From: Hetaerina americana
Taxonomy: Eukaryota; Arthropoda; Insecta; Odonata; Calopterygidae
DNA: 64,000 nucleotides
Direction: 5' to 3'
Assembly: GCA_022747635.1 (NCBI GenBank)
Contig: JAKTNV010000003.1
Coordinates: 31,848,551 to 31,912,550, forward strand
The notes beneath the pieces are model-generated. The model saw only the letters and a program-made list of their open reading frames with translations. It did not search any database and had not been told where the DNA came from. Of the stretch, positions 34,640-45,229 are shown in pieces. Position 1 is the stretch's first letter, and each line of letters opens with the position of its first letter. The translations under genes and the position numbers were made by a program.

Positions 34640-34870
34640 GAATACATACAACTACAACTTTTCACTATTTAAAATATATAATACTGCGATATAGGTTTCA
34701 ATTAAGATATCTCATCATCAGGTGAAAAGGGAAATCAAGTGTTCGCTCATATACATAGTTGTAGTTGGGAGTGAGGCAGGAAACGGGAAGGTGGGGGAGG
34801 ATTGTAGGCGTGGACACTTCAATGGCTAGACGAGAAGGGAGGGTGAAGGATTGTGGAGGGAGGTTCTCAA
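34640..34870 (-). mobile_element. PLE-type terminal fragment with degenerate hammerhead
   Basis: On the minus strand a C-rich lead (about 34870-34750) is followed by CTGATGA (34721-34715), an extra T, a weak stem II region, GAAA (34699-34696) and CCTATATC. The core is intact but stems II and III no longer pair well. C-rich sequence before the motif also occurs before the ribozyme-like end of the PLE at 37092, supporting a PLE 3' end relic. Confidence 0.45.
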
Positions 34871-36800
34871 ATAAATGTTAGACAAGAGAATAAGCAGGTG
34901 AAAATGCATAAACTTAGGAATTTCCGTTCTCCTGTTCCTTATAATTAGCGCGTTTTGAGCTCACGTTTCAGTTCATGATTATTTATCTACGTGCATTGAA
35001 ACCTAGGTAGTATTAAGGTATACTTTAGATAGAGGAAAATCAGAGGTATAATTATTCAAATTATTTATGCGTTTAAATTTCACACGGCATCGGGGAAATC
35101 TTCTGAATACATCAATAAGTAGAATCTAAATCCTGAAATGCTTTAATAACTAAGAAATAAGGGTGCCATTTATTTGGGATATCTTCATCGTGAAGAGAAT
35201 GTTTCAACTTAATCAATTCTACAGTAGGCAATCGTATAAAAATATGCTCGTAAGTATGCATACTTTCTCTAAACTATAGCTTTATAAGGCACGGATTTGT
35301 AAATCCATATTAGTGGTGCCCTTACAATTGATGCATTGCAATTGGTAATTGTCGTTATGACTTTTATGTTCTTATTACTAACTAAGTAAGATTTTGGGAA
35401 CGTATTTTATCAACCATTTATTTGAAAATCAATGTAGCGTATATAGAGCTTCAAGCAGTTTTAATGGATTAAAGCCAATCAAGGGGCACTATCTACGCGA
35501 GAATTCACGTCAAAAAATTTTATTATTTTCCTTATTCTCTTAGAAGACATTATTAATACAGAATACATAATATGGATAAGGCAATTGAAACTTTATCAAA
35601 TAATTTTATTTCAATTTTAATCACTATACTGAGAGTAATCACTAGTGTTATCATATAAGTGTTTTTGGAAGAAGTCTCCTTTTGTTTGGAGTGATGGAAA
35701 GGGAGATGAATAGAACCAGGTCTTGAAGAAAATTTCACCCCAAAAGAAGGAAATTATGTAAGATAACTAGCACATTAAGAAAAATGTAGAAAGGTAGAAA
35801 AAATTAAGTATTTTACATTAAATATTTTAAATGAGACATGAATAGACTCGTCAAATAAACCTAAGCATAGATTTCATAGTAACCTGATGATGTATTCTGA
35901 GGGACGAACCGATAAAGTCGGAAATAAAATGTGTATGGGACATCCACAATATTTTAATCCATTAATTTTTCTCAATACTCCTGATTTAATAAGTGACTCG
36001 AAAACAATGATTTTCTGTGAAGATTGGTAAACAAGTTTTAATGGACGACTAAATAGGACTATGAAGAATAAGAGAGCGAGAACCCTTTTTGACGAATCAA
36101 TGCCATAAGTATTGATTGCCACCAGAATAAGTTGCCAGAATTTCAGCTGTAAGAATATAAGCACTCCCTTTTAGATTGTATTTCAAACAGAATGGTTTTC
36201 CGGAAACAAGCCAAATTCCTCATTTCCTAACCGGATATAAGTTCAAACCCAATCAAAAATGAGCCATTAACCTCTCACTCGAAAAGTAACAGTTCACCCT
36301 TCAGCACCCTTTTAATTAATAGTCATTCAAGGGTCCGATCTGTTTCCGTATACTTAATCGCTGGACAACGAAAAAGCAATCTTCATTAGTAGGAGTGTCT
36401 GTGGATATAAGCCCTTCTTAACTTGTTTTTACCTGTATGTATTGGGTCAATTAAGTTATCAATATGAGAGTGAATCAAAATTGTTGGCGGGTTTTATCCT
36501 ACGCTGTAGAAAAGATTTTGATTTCCTTTCGATTTTCCTGTAAGAAGTTGCACGCTCTGTAGAAATTATTAGGTTGCCTGAAGGAATATGTAAATTGACG
36601 AGTTGAAAAAATACTTCCTGTGATGTTGACAATGGACGTGAAAACAGTCGGCCTTTTATTTATATTTTTTTGACCTTTTAATTTGTGTTTTTCAGATTCT
36701 AGCCGAATAAGAACCGTTAAAAAAACTACTTAAAAAGTAAATATTAAATATTTTTTAAATTAATAGTAAACGCTTCCTAAAAGATTTATTAATCTTTGAA
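34871..36800. other. No gene recognised; one ribozyme-like relic
   Basis: AT-rich DNA with no coding motif. At 35884-35930 (+) CTGATGA is followed by an extra T, a partly paired stem, GAACC (one A short of GAAA plus CC) and a CCGA/TCGG hairpin, which suggests another decayed PLE-type hammerhead. Confidence 0.4.
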
Positions 36801-36802
36801 TC

Positions 36803-36845
36803 ATGTGTCATTACTATGAAAAAACATGTTTTTCTTCATTTTGTC

Positions 36846-36902
<57 letters not shown>

Positions 36903-36956
36903 GAGTATATACCGACAAAATGAAGAAAAACATGTTTTTTCATAGTAATGACACAT
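36803..36956. repeat. Long palindrome with 48-bp perfect arms around (TA)n
   Basis: The arm 36803-36850 is the exact reverse complement of 36909-36956. The loop is (TA)n interrupted by CGAG at 36902-36905. The arms hold no coding sequence. The structure could extrude as a cruciform or fold as a long RNA hairpin. Confidence 0.85.
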
Positions 36957-37091
36957 ATAATATGCCATATATAGTAATGACATATATATATATATATATA
37001 TATATAGAAACACTCACAATAGCAGTATAATGTTAGGACGGCACAATGGAACACAAATAAAATAGCAACACTTAAAAGGAAATTGTTTAAG

Positions 37092-37124
37092 CTTTCGGCC
37101 CTCTCAGAGGCCTTCTTCAAGTGA
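37092..37124 (-). ncRNA. Hammerhead-like motif at PLE 3' end (degenerate)
   Basis: On the minus strand: TTGAAGA, an extra A, a GGCC..GGCC stem with inner CTCT/AGAG pairing, GAAA, GC, TT. The layout and the extra nucleotide before stem II match the two good motifs in the window. The first core base is T instead of C, and stem I does not pair. The downstream sequence resembles 48601-48720. Confidence 0.45.
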
Positions 37125-37200
37125 GACTGAAAATATGCTGGAGAGGGGTAAGTGGTATGGGCGGGGGAGAGGGGAGGTGCAGGGAATGCTGGTAGGGAAA

Positions 37201-38200
37201 TTAAAGATGGCAGTTAAGGGTGGGAATTTTGAAAGATCGGGAAGCTAATATATACGCGGATTCTCGAGTTCTCACCTCTATATTGGTGGCTGAATCGGGT
37301 AGGGATTCTAGGATGCTAAGAGCAAAACACTGGTCGAATGAAAGGCTGTGGGAATTTACGTGTGAAGGGATGGGAAGAGAAGAGAGTGAGGCAGAATTGC
37401 AGGAGTACCAGTGATTATTCATTCGAATGGATAAGGAGGTAATGCATTGGCCTATGTAAAATGAAGTGCATTGTTTGCATGACAAAAGATAAATAATGTT
37501 TTTTGAGAGGCAATTAGCGTGGGAACGAGGTGAGGGGGCAATGAGGGGATGTGAGGAGAGGGGAGCAGATCTAATAAGTAGACAAGGTTCACATCGGGGG
37601 CGGTTGCAAGTTGGGATAATATTAGGAAATTTGTCGCGGGGGGGGGGGCAAAGGGCTCGTGGATCTTAGAAGGTTTTTGAGATTGGCGGGTCGTCTGTGT
37701 GCGAGAGATGGGCATTGGGGTAGTAAGGATGAGGTCGCATCATTGTCATGTAAAATAGGAAACAGTTCTTTGAGGAAGGTTTTCAGTCTTTTTGATCCGG
37801 GGAAATAGGTGGTGCAAAGTTTGAGTCCTGCGTCAGGTGTGGGCTTGTTTTTATGTGGTGTGTGTGGTCGGGTGGGGTGGTGGATTTTATTTTGTAGGAG
37901 CTTTTCTGGGTAACCGCGTTTGAGGAGTGCAAGGTGTAGATTGTCGAGGTATTTGTTGAGAGTGGCTGTGGTGTTGCAAATTCGGTGTCCGCGAATAGAG
38001 AGAGAGTTGGGAATCGAGCGTTTGGTGTGTTGAGGATGAAAGCTTGTGTGGTGTAGGTGTTGATGATGGTTAGTGGCTTTGATGTGTACTGAAGTGATGA
38101 ATTTGTTGTTGTGAAGTGAGGTGTCTGTGTCAAGAAAGGTGATGGTGGATTCTCAAATGGAAGAGGTGAATTTAACAGTGAAAGACGAATTTAAGGTCTA
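37201..38200 (-). pseudogene. PLE protein: RT C-terminus plus GIY-YIG endonuclease
   Basis: PLE proteins join a telomerase-like reverse transcriptase to a GIY-YIG endonuclease. Here the minus strand encodes NSSFTVKFTSS, an in-frame TGA, then STITFLDTDTSLHNNKF (38155-38105), HHTSFHPQHTKRSIP and TYFPGSKRLKTFLKELFPIL (near 37800-37740), all typical of the PLE reverse transcriptase end. The linker carries RCEPC. The endonuclease begins NIIYLLSCKQCTSFYIGQ (YIG at 37458-37450) and goes on through SIRMNNHW, HVNSHSLSFDQC and LESLPDS to a stop at 37201. At least one premature stop lies at about 38157 and other frame breaks are likely in the linker near 37700. The protein is not functional, but the endonuclease domain itself is open. 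Confidence 0.88.
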
Positions 38201-38234
38201 TAAGAAATTATTGTGAGTGTGGTACAGGTGGATG

Positions 38235-40440
38235 TATCATTCAGGTGGATTACCAATTCATTCAGCAATGCTGGCAACCCCTTAGCTGACTGAAAAACCA
38301 GAACTTGGTCATTAGCAAACCTAAGTGATTTTTCGAATTCCCCACCGACTTTCATTCCTATCTCCAGTTCTTCCCATTCCTCTTTAATCATTTCCTCTGC
38401 ATACAGGTTGAACAGCAACGGTGATAATGGGCAATCCTGCCTTACACCACTTCCTAACACTGCCCATCCGGACTTCCCGTTCCTCACCCGCACCTGAGCA
38501 GTCTGAGACATGTACAACTTGCGAATTGGCCTCCTGTTCTTCCAATATATTCCAATTCTCTTCAATATACTCATTAGTGTTTCCCAATTCCCTCTATCAA
38601 ACACCATTTCCTTATCCACAAAACAGGCCAACACGTCCTGATTGTATTATATATTCCTATCGATTAGTGACCTCATAGCTTCAATGGCATCACGCGTGCC
38701 TCTCCCCTTCCTAAACCCAAACTGATCATCCTCTATGCATTCATTTGCCCGACTCTCCATCCCTTTGCTGATGATCCTGAGAACAACTTTAGCTACGTGG
38801 GATATCAAACTTATACTTCTGTAATCCTCACATGATATAATTTTATCTTTTTCGGAATAGGAGCTAGCGCTGATCTCACAAAGTCTTCCGGCCAGATTCC
38901 TTCCTCATATATACTACGAATCATTCCACATAGTCTCCTATCTCTCCTCCCCCTTCCCTCATCTTCCTCCCACATTTTCCTAAACCTTTCAGTTGCTCCG
39001 CAGGAATGTTGCCTACCCCCAAGGACCTATTTGATTTCAACTCCCATGATGCCGTTTCTATCGTCGAGAATGCCTGGTCCTAAGCTATCTTCATCTACGT
39101 CATGTTCTCTTTCTACGCCTAAGCTTGTTGGCCTTTGTTCTTTACCATTAAGTTTTTCCATATATTGGAAACTTCCATTTCTCATGGTTATTTTCTGTTT
39201 TAACTATTATCTTACCTGACTTATCCTAAATTGTTAACAAAGATCTTCCCTTCTTACTTCCTGATAGTGTTTTAAAACTTGAATGGCGCACCAATTCCAC
39301 CCTTCCTCGGAAAAATTTCCTCACATTGCGTCTTACAAAATGCTACTTTTGCTTCATTTCTCACCCGTCTCAAATTTTTATTTAACTTTTTGTACTTACT
39401 TCATCCTAATTCGGTGTTTACATTCTTTCATTTCCTTATCTCATCCATCTTTCCAATCATCTCATCCGTAATCCATGGTTTCCTTGTCCTTTTCCCATTT
39501 CCGTTTTTTGCGGCTTTCGATATCCCTTATTTGATATATTTCCATTTTTCCTCGATAGTACTCGGCTCTTTTCCCTCATTCTGGATTTTCTGCAGAGCCT
39601 GCTGATATTCCTTCCTTATCAATCCAGTTAATGCCTTTAAATTCCATTTTCTAACCCGCCACTCCTGCCTTATCTTTTTGAAATGGACGCTACACTTCAT
39701 AACAACTAAATTGTGATCAGAGGCCGAATCCGTTCCCAGGAAGTTGTTCGAATTGATCATATTTTCCCTAAATCTGTGCCTAACCAGAATATAATCTAAC
39801 TGATACCTTTATGAGTCACTTGACATTTTCCATGCATACCTACGCCTTTTGTGTTGTCTAAACCAAGTGTTGGTGATTACTAACCCCTGTTTCTTACAAA
39901 ATGCTATTGCTTTCTCTCTGCGGTCATTCCTCGTCCCTAAACCGTAGTCCCCTACCTCATCACCATCTCTTCCTTCGCCTACCGTCGCATTCCAATCCCT
40001 CATCACTATCAAGTGTCTCCCTGCAGGAACACAAGCGATTATGCCCTCTGACTGATCGTATACACTATCGACTTTTTCCTCGTTAGATTTGCTTGGTGAC
40101 ATGTATACCTGAACAATGACCAAGTTCCTCGGTTCTGCTTTTAGCTCTACCAGTAATATTCTATCCATTGCTTTGCTCTATGTTGACTTAACTTCTTCCT
40201 ACCTTTTTATTAGATATTATGGCAACCCCTCGTTAGCTCGCGTCCCCTACGCTGTATATTACTCTATAAATATCATTCCAGTAATCTCCGCTATCCTTCC
40301 ATTCCGACTCTCATTAACCTAAAATCTCTATATTTCCTCTTTCCATCTCTCGCTTTATACTATCTAATTTTCCTGTCCTCAACATTGTCCTAGCATTTCA
40401 AGTTCCTATAACTCAGCCTATTCATCTACGTTCTGCTGCT
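38235..40440 (-). pseudogene. RTE-like LINE, endonuclease and reverse transcriptase, inactivated
   Basis: The reading runs from high to low coordinates. The endonuclease N-terminus is near 40430 with several stops, then an open part holds RILLVELKAEPRNLVIVQVY, RDWNATVGEG, VGDYGLGTRNDR and FRQHKRRRYAW (40168-39812), and SASDHNLVVMKCS follows near 39720. The reverse transcriptase shows DDQFGFRKGRGTRDAI (about 38735-38690), CFVDKEMVFDR, GVRQDCPLSPLLFNLY and LRFANDQVLV (38350-38290). The active-site FADD reads FAND, so one catalytic aspartate is lost. The 3' end is cut at about 38235 by the PLE, and the 5' end stops near 40440 at the gag-only element. It is the same family as 10170-12430. Confidence 0.87.
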
Positions 40441-40446
40441 GTCCCA

Positions 40447-42640
40447 TCTCTTGGCGAAAGAATCTGGGCACTTGTTTGCATTAAGACCCCACAGATTTAA
40501 TTATAATTAAATTTCCTCGACAGCAGGACATGCCTGTGTTTACCGAGTGTCTGATTTCGCAAACAGCCTTGGCATCGGCCGCCAAGATTTGGAGAGCGGC
40601 ACTGCCAGACTCTATGGGAACTCGAGGTCCCGATCGTGTTTTGTTTCGAGCGGCGGTTGACCTCCTAGTTCTTCTAGAAGCGTGAGGTTTGACTCTCGAC
40701 TATCTTCCGCCGGGAAGGCCTTGCTTTCGTTGTGTTTACTGGTTTCCAGACTGAATTTTACTCCTGGTGTAGATCTTAGACTCCTTTTTGTTTGCTACCG
40801 CTGGGTGGGTGTAGCGGAGAGGGAGCGTACATGGGTGTTTTTTTCTCTTTGGAGTCCACGTTCTTTTGGTGCGCTTTCCTTCTTCATGCAAGTGTGCTGA
40901 ATTCGATTTTTTCTAAATGGCTGACCACCGCATAAACACGCTTGTCTTGCAAGCTGACGAGAAAACGAAGCCCCCTACCCCGTTGGAGGTCCACCTCTTT
41001 ACGTTAGAGTCACTGGGCCTCACACCCGAAGAGATATTGGCGATCCACTTTGAATGCAATCGGCATTTGATATTCCAGAAGTTGGCAACCGAACCTACAA
41101 TGACTAGGATTTTAGGCAATACTCCGCGAAAACTACCGTTTCCTACTCTAAGTGACCAGAGGACGACAATAACTACTGACGAGACTTCCGGCAGCCCGTA
41201 TAATGTCAGGGTTCTTTGTCTCTTCGTGGAGACCCCGTTGGAAGACATAACGTTTCCAACACTCACTCAACGCTCACTCTCTTTCATGCTCAATACAACA
41301 CTCGTGGTAGAACAAGTGGGAGGGCGAAAAAAAAGGTGTGTGTGCTAATGGGCACCAGGGTGGTGCGGATGATGGTCGAGAGAAATATCCCCTCGTGCCT
41401 CCACATCGGTAGCAACTGGGCCATCATCATCTATAAGGGTCAGCGCCGCACTTGCGACCGCTGGAGCCAAGAAGGCCACGAGCGCAAGGCCTGCCCTCGG
41501 AATCAGGGAGTGAAGAGCTATAGCCAAACAATGGCGATGACCTCCAACCCTAACGTCGCCAGCGGAAGAAAGGGATCCGAAAAATAAGAGGACAGACGAC
41601 CCCAAGCTCCTGGTTTCGAGTACCGATCTACAAGTAGCTTACGTACCTACCACCTCGCCTAGTCTCACACAAACTTCGGCCCCCATCTCCGTGACCCAGT
41701 CAAATGAGGAGGGATCATCTTTCGCCCCCCCTTTTCCGGCCCACGTCATCGACGTCCATGCCTCGCAATCGTTGCATCACTGGCTTCAAACACCCCGAGA
41801 ACCTCTGGTGGCAGATGAGGAGGATACATCTGTTTGCGATTGTTTCCCGTCCCCAACAGATTGCCCCTCAACCCCTTTATCATTCACTATAAAGGAAGCG
41901 TCACCGACCCCGGAAGTCGACACACATATAAGTTTCCCAAAGTTAAAAATCCCAGGTACCCCATCGTTCTTCTCCATTGAGGACAGCCAAGGTGTCGACG
42001 ATCTTCCCAGCGCTCCTCTAGGTCCGAACAACATGTAGCTATCTCCCCTGATTTTCCCGACCACACTTCTTCGGTAGATGGCCCCTAGTGCGCCACTCCG
42101 ACCCTACCCGAGGCCACCTCCTGCCCCGTGGCGGCCCCATTGGTGTTCTCTCGAAGAAGGCCCCCCGGTGGAAAGCTGTCAAATTAACGGCTACTCGTGG
42201 AGACCACGGCTGGCTCTTCCTATTCGGACGAAGTCGGATGGGAGGGATGCGGCAAAATGCCGCGCCCTCGCTCGTCGACCCGTCGCACGAGGCGTCCCGA
42301 GAAGCGGCGAAGCACTCGTCACCCGGGGTTTAGTCGCGACCGGAGCGACGTTAGCAAGGACCAGAACACTGGTAAGTTATGTCCGGTACCCACCCGGTAC
42401 CGGACACACTTCGTCCGTCGTTGAAGAGTTTTTTTTTGCAGAATGGCTGAGCTACCAACGATAATTTCAACCCTACCATCGATAATTTCTTACAATGCAT
42501 AGTTTTCTCTTGTTAGTTAACATCTTCCTCCTAATATCTGTGGACCTTAACATCTTTTCTGTTTTCACAGTGTTAATAGTCGAATGTGCATGTATGCGTC
42601 AGTATACACATGGTTATGTGTTTGTGAGTGCGTGTACAAA
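40447..42640 (+). mobile_element. Gag-only LINE-like element, plus copy
   Basis: This copy aligns along its whole length with the minus-strand copy at 45230-47525. The shared content is a 5' region beginning CATCTCTTGGC, an ORF1-type gene, a hairpin, an IISYN-like peptide start followed by a stop, the TAATATCTGTGGACCTT block (to 42547) and a TG/TA-rich tail that merges with (TA)n. No reverse transcriptase or endonuclease follows ORF1 in either copy. Confidence 0.75.
40917..42424 (+). pseudogene. ORF1 (gag-like zinc-knuckle protein), frameshifted
   Basis: The ATG at 40917 starts MADHRINTLVLQADEKTKPPTPLEV, which closely matches the N-terminus of the minus copy. The frame breaks near 41250-41290, where about 60 bases differ from the other copy, and resumes as GTRVVRMMVERNIPSCLHIGSN. 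The zinc knuckle reads RTCDRWSQEGHERKAC, so the second cysteine of C-x2-C-x4-H-x4-C is replaced by tryptophan. Further shifts follow in the proline-rich C-terminal half. ORF1 proteins of this kind bind element RNA. This copy is inactive by frameshift and by loss of a metal ligand. Confidence 0.8.
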
Positions 42641-42642
42641 GT

Positions 42643-42644
<2 letters not shown>

Positions 42645-42710
<66 letters not shown>

Positions 42711-42727
42711 TATATATATATATATAT
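42645..42727. repeat. (TA)n microsatellite
   Basis: Nearly pure TA dinucleotides with two ATTA interruptions near the right end. It joins the tail of the gag-only element to the foldback at 42728. Confidence 0.95.
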
Positions 42728-42970
42728 AAACACATGTAGATTTTTAAAACATAGAAACACAAAGAAAGGACACTCACATATGTAGTTTTGACGTTTAGAA
42801 TGAGTGACCTTTCTTTGTGTTTATATTGAATGAATGTAAAACTCCAATAGCCGTAAACAGTTAACTGTTTACGGCTATTGGAGTTTTACATTCATTCAGT
42901 ATTACTAGCCGTAAGAGCTCATTTCTATCAATATTGTGTTTATATGTTTTAAAAATCTACATCTGTGTTT
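42728..42970. mobile_element. Nested foldback (MITE-like) with perfect inner palindrome
   Basis: Outer arms 42728-42760 and 42936-42970 are inverted repeats with a 2-nt gap and one mismatch. Within the left half, AACACAAAGAAAGG pairs with CCTTTCTTTGTGTT (about 42756-42822). At the centre, 42827-42862 and 42863-42898 form a perfect 36-bp-arm palindrome without spacer. There is no coding sequence. The (TA)n flanks would fit a TA target, but the true ends are unclear. A related relic lies at 52550-52617. Confidence 0.7.
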
Positions 42971-43039
42971 TTATATATTTGTGCGTCGCCGAAGAGCGAT
43001 CCATTTCGATGAAATTATATATATATATATATACACACA

Positions 43040-43792
43040 CGAGGGTCATCCGGAAAGTAGTACCCATTCGTGAAATAAAGACACAAAAGTAAATATTAAC
43101 AAACATAAAAAATTTTATTTGAAAGAGGATACTTTAAACTACTTCTCAACATAATCTCCAAGCAAATTAAGGCATTTGTCATAACGTGTGACAAGTTTCT
43201 GTATTCCTGCTGCATAGTCCTTCGCCGCCAGCTCATTGAGATACGCGAGGGACCCATCTTGCACAAATTTTTGCATAATGCAGATGGTGTTTAACAATTT
43301 CATGAACAATTGTTCGAGAAACATTGGGAAAATGCTCACAGATGTCATCAATTGTGACGCGCCGATCGTTCCTCACGAATTCGTCAACTGAGCTCACCAG
43401 TTGGTCTGTAATGACAGACGGTCTCCCCGAACGCTCATCGTCGTGTGTGTTCCCCCTCCCCATGTTGAAGTTGCGACACCACCGCCGAACAGACGACTCG
43501 TCCATTACATTGTCTCCATACACCTCCTTTAATTGGCGATGAATATCACATGGGCGAACGTTTCTTGCATTGAGGAATTTAATCACTGCCCTCACTTCAC
43601 AACTGGCGGCGTTCTCAATTTTTTTAAACATTGTAAACAATCACAGAAACAACACAGGCAATGCTAGCGTCACGCAACTTGGCTCAGAGAAGGCAGACAA
43701 GCCACTGAAGCTATCTGACCTCGTCCAGCGGCTACTCGCGTCGTCAGCACTTCATGCGGCACGAACGGGTACTACTTTCCGGATGACCCTCG
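43040..43792 (-). mobile_element. Internally deleted mariner, copy 1
   Basis: The left end CGAGGGTCATCCGGAAAGTA (43040 onward) and the right end TACTTTCCGGATGACCCTCG (to 43792) are perfect complements over 26 bp and nearly so over about 34. TA follows the right end (43793-43794). CA precedes the left end, perhaps a mutated TA, inside a TA/CA repeat. The 753-bp length is about 550 bp short of a full mariner. Confidence 0.9.
43139..43640 (-). pseudogene. Mariner transposase, catalytic core deleted
   Basis: The minus strand encodes the DNA-binding half: EVRAVIKFLNARNVRPCDIH, SSVRRWCRNFNMGR, DDERSGRPSV and TIDDICEHFPNVSRTIVHEI, ending KICARWVPR. It then jumps, in another frame, to the C-terminal YAAGIQKLVTRYDKCLNLLG and DYVEK at 43139. 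The GDETW, HHDN and SPDLAPCD blocks that carry the DDD triad are absent. The residual protein could at most bind terminal repeats. Confidence 0.87.
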
Positions 43793-43882
43793 TACACATT
43801 TTTATACACACAAACACATATATACATGTATATATGCACACATATATATATATATATTTATTTATTTATTTATTTATATATA

Positions 43883-45035
<1,153 letters not shown>

Positions 45036-45229
45036 TAAATTATTTTATTCGGTTCAGAATATTACAGAGTTTGTTAGCATTATGCATAATATCAGGTCAC
45101 AGATTATGGGTACATCATGTTTTTCTTTAGTATAAGTGTATACATGGATACATATATGATACATATACCACACACATATCCACTTGTACATACATACGCA
45201 CACATGCATATCCACACGCACATACATAA

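Larger units (their letters stand above)
37010..38225 (-). mobile_element. Penelope-like element (3' part)
   Basis: The minus-strand order is reverse transcriptase C-terminus, linker, GIY-YIG endonuclease, a C-rich non-coding stretch (37130-37200), a hammerhead-like motif (37124-37092), then sequence running into (TA)n at about 37006. Upstream, near 38225, it abuts an RTE-like LINE, so the rest of the reverse transcriptase is missing. This is the only PLE with coding sequence in the window. Confidence 0.88.

Noticed and set aside
36801..37120. Frames rich in alternating Tyr and Ile in and around TA arrays
   Set aside because: They are translations of (TA)n microsatellites.
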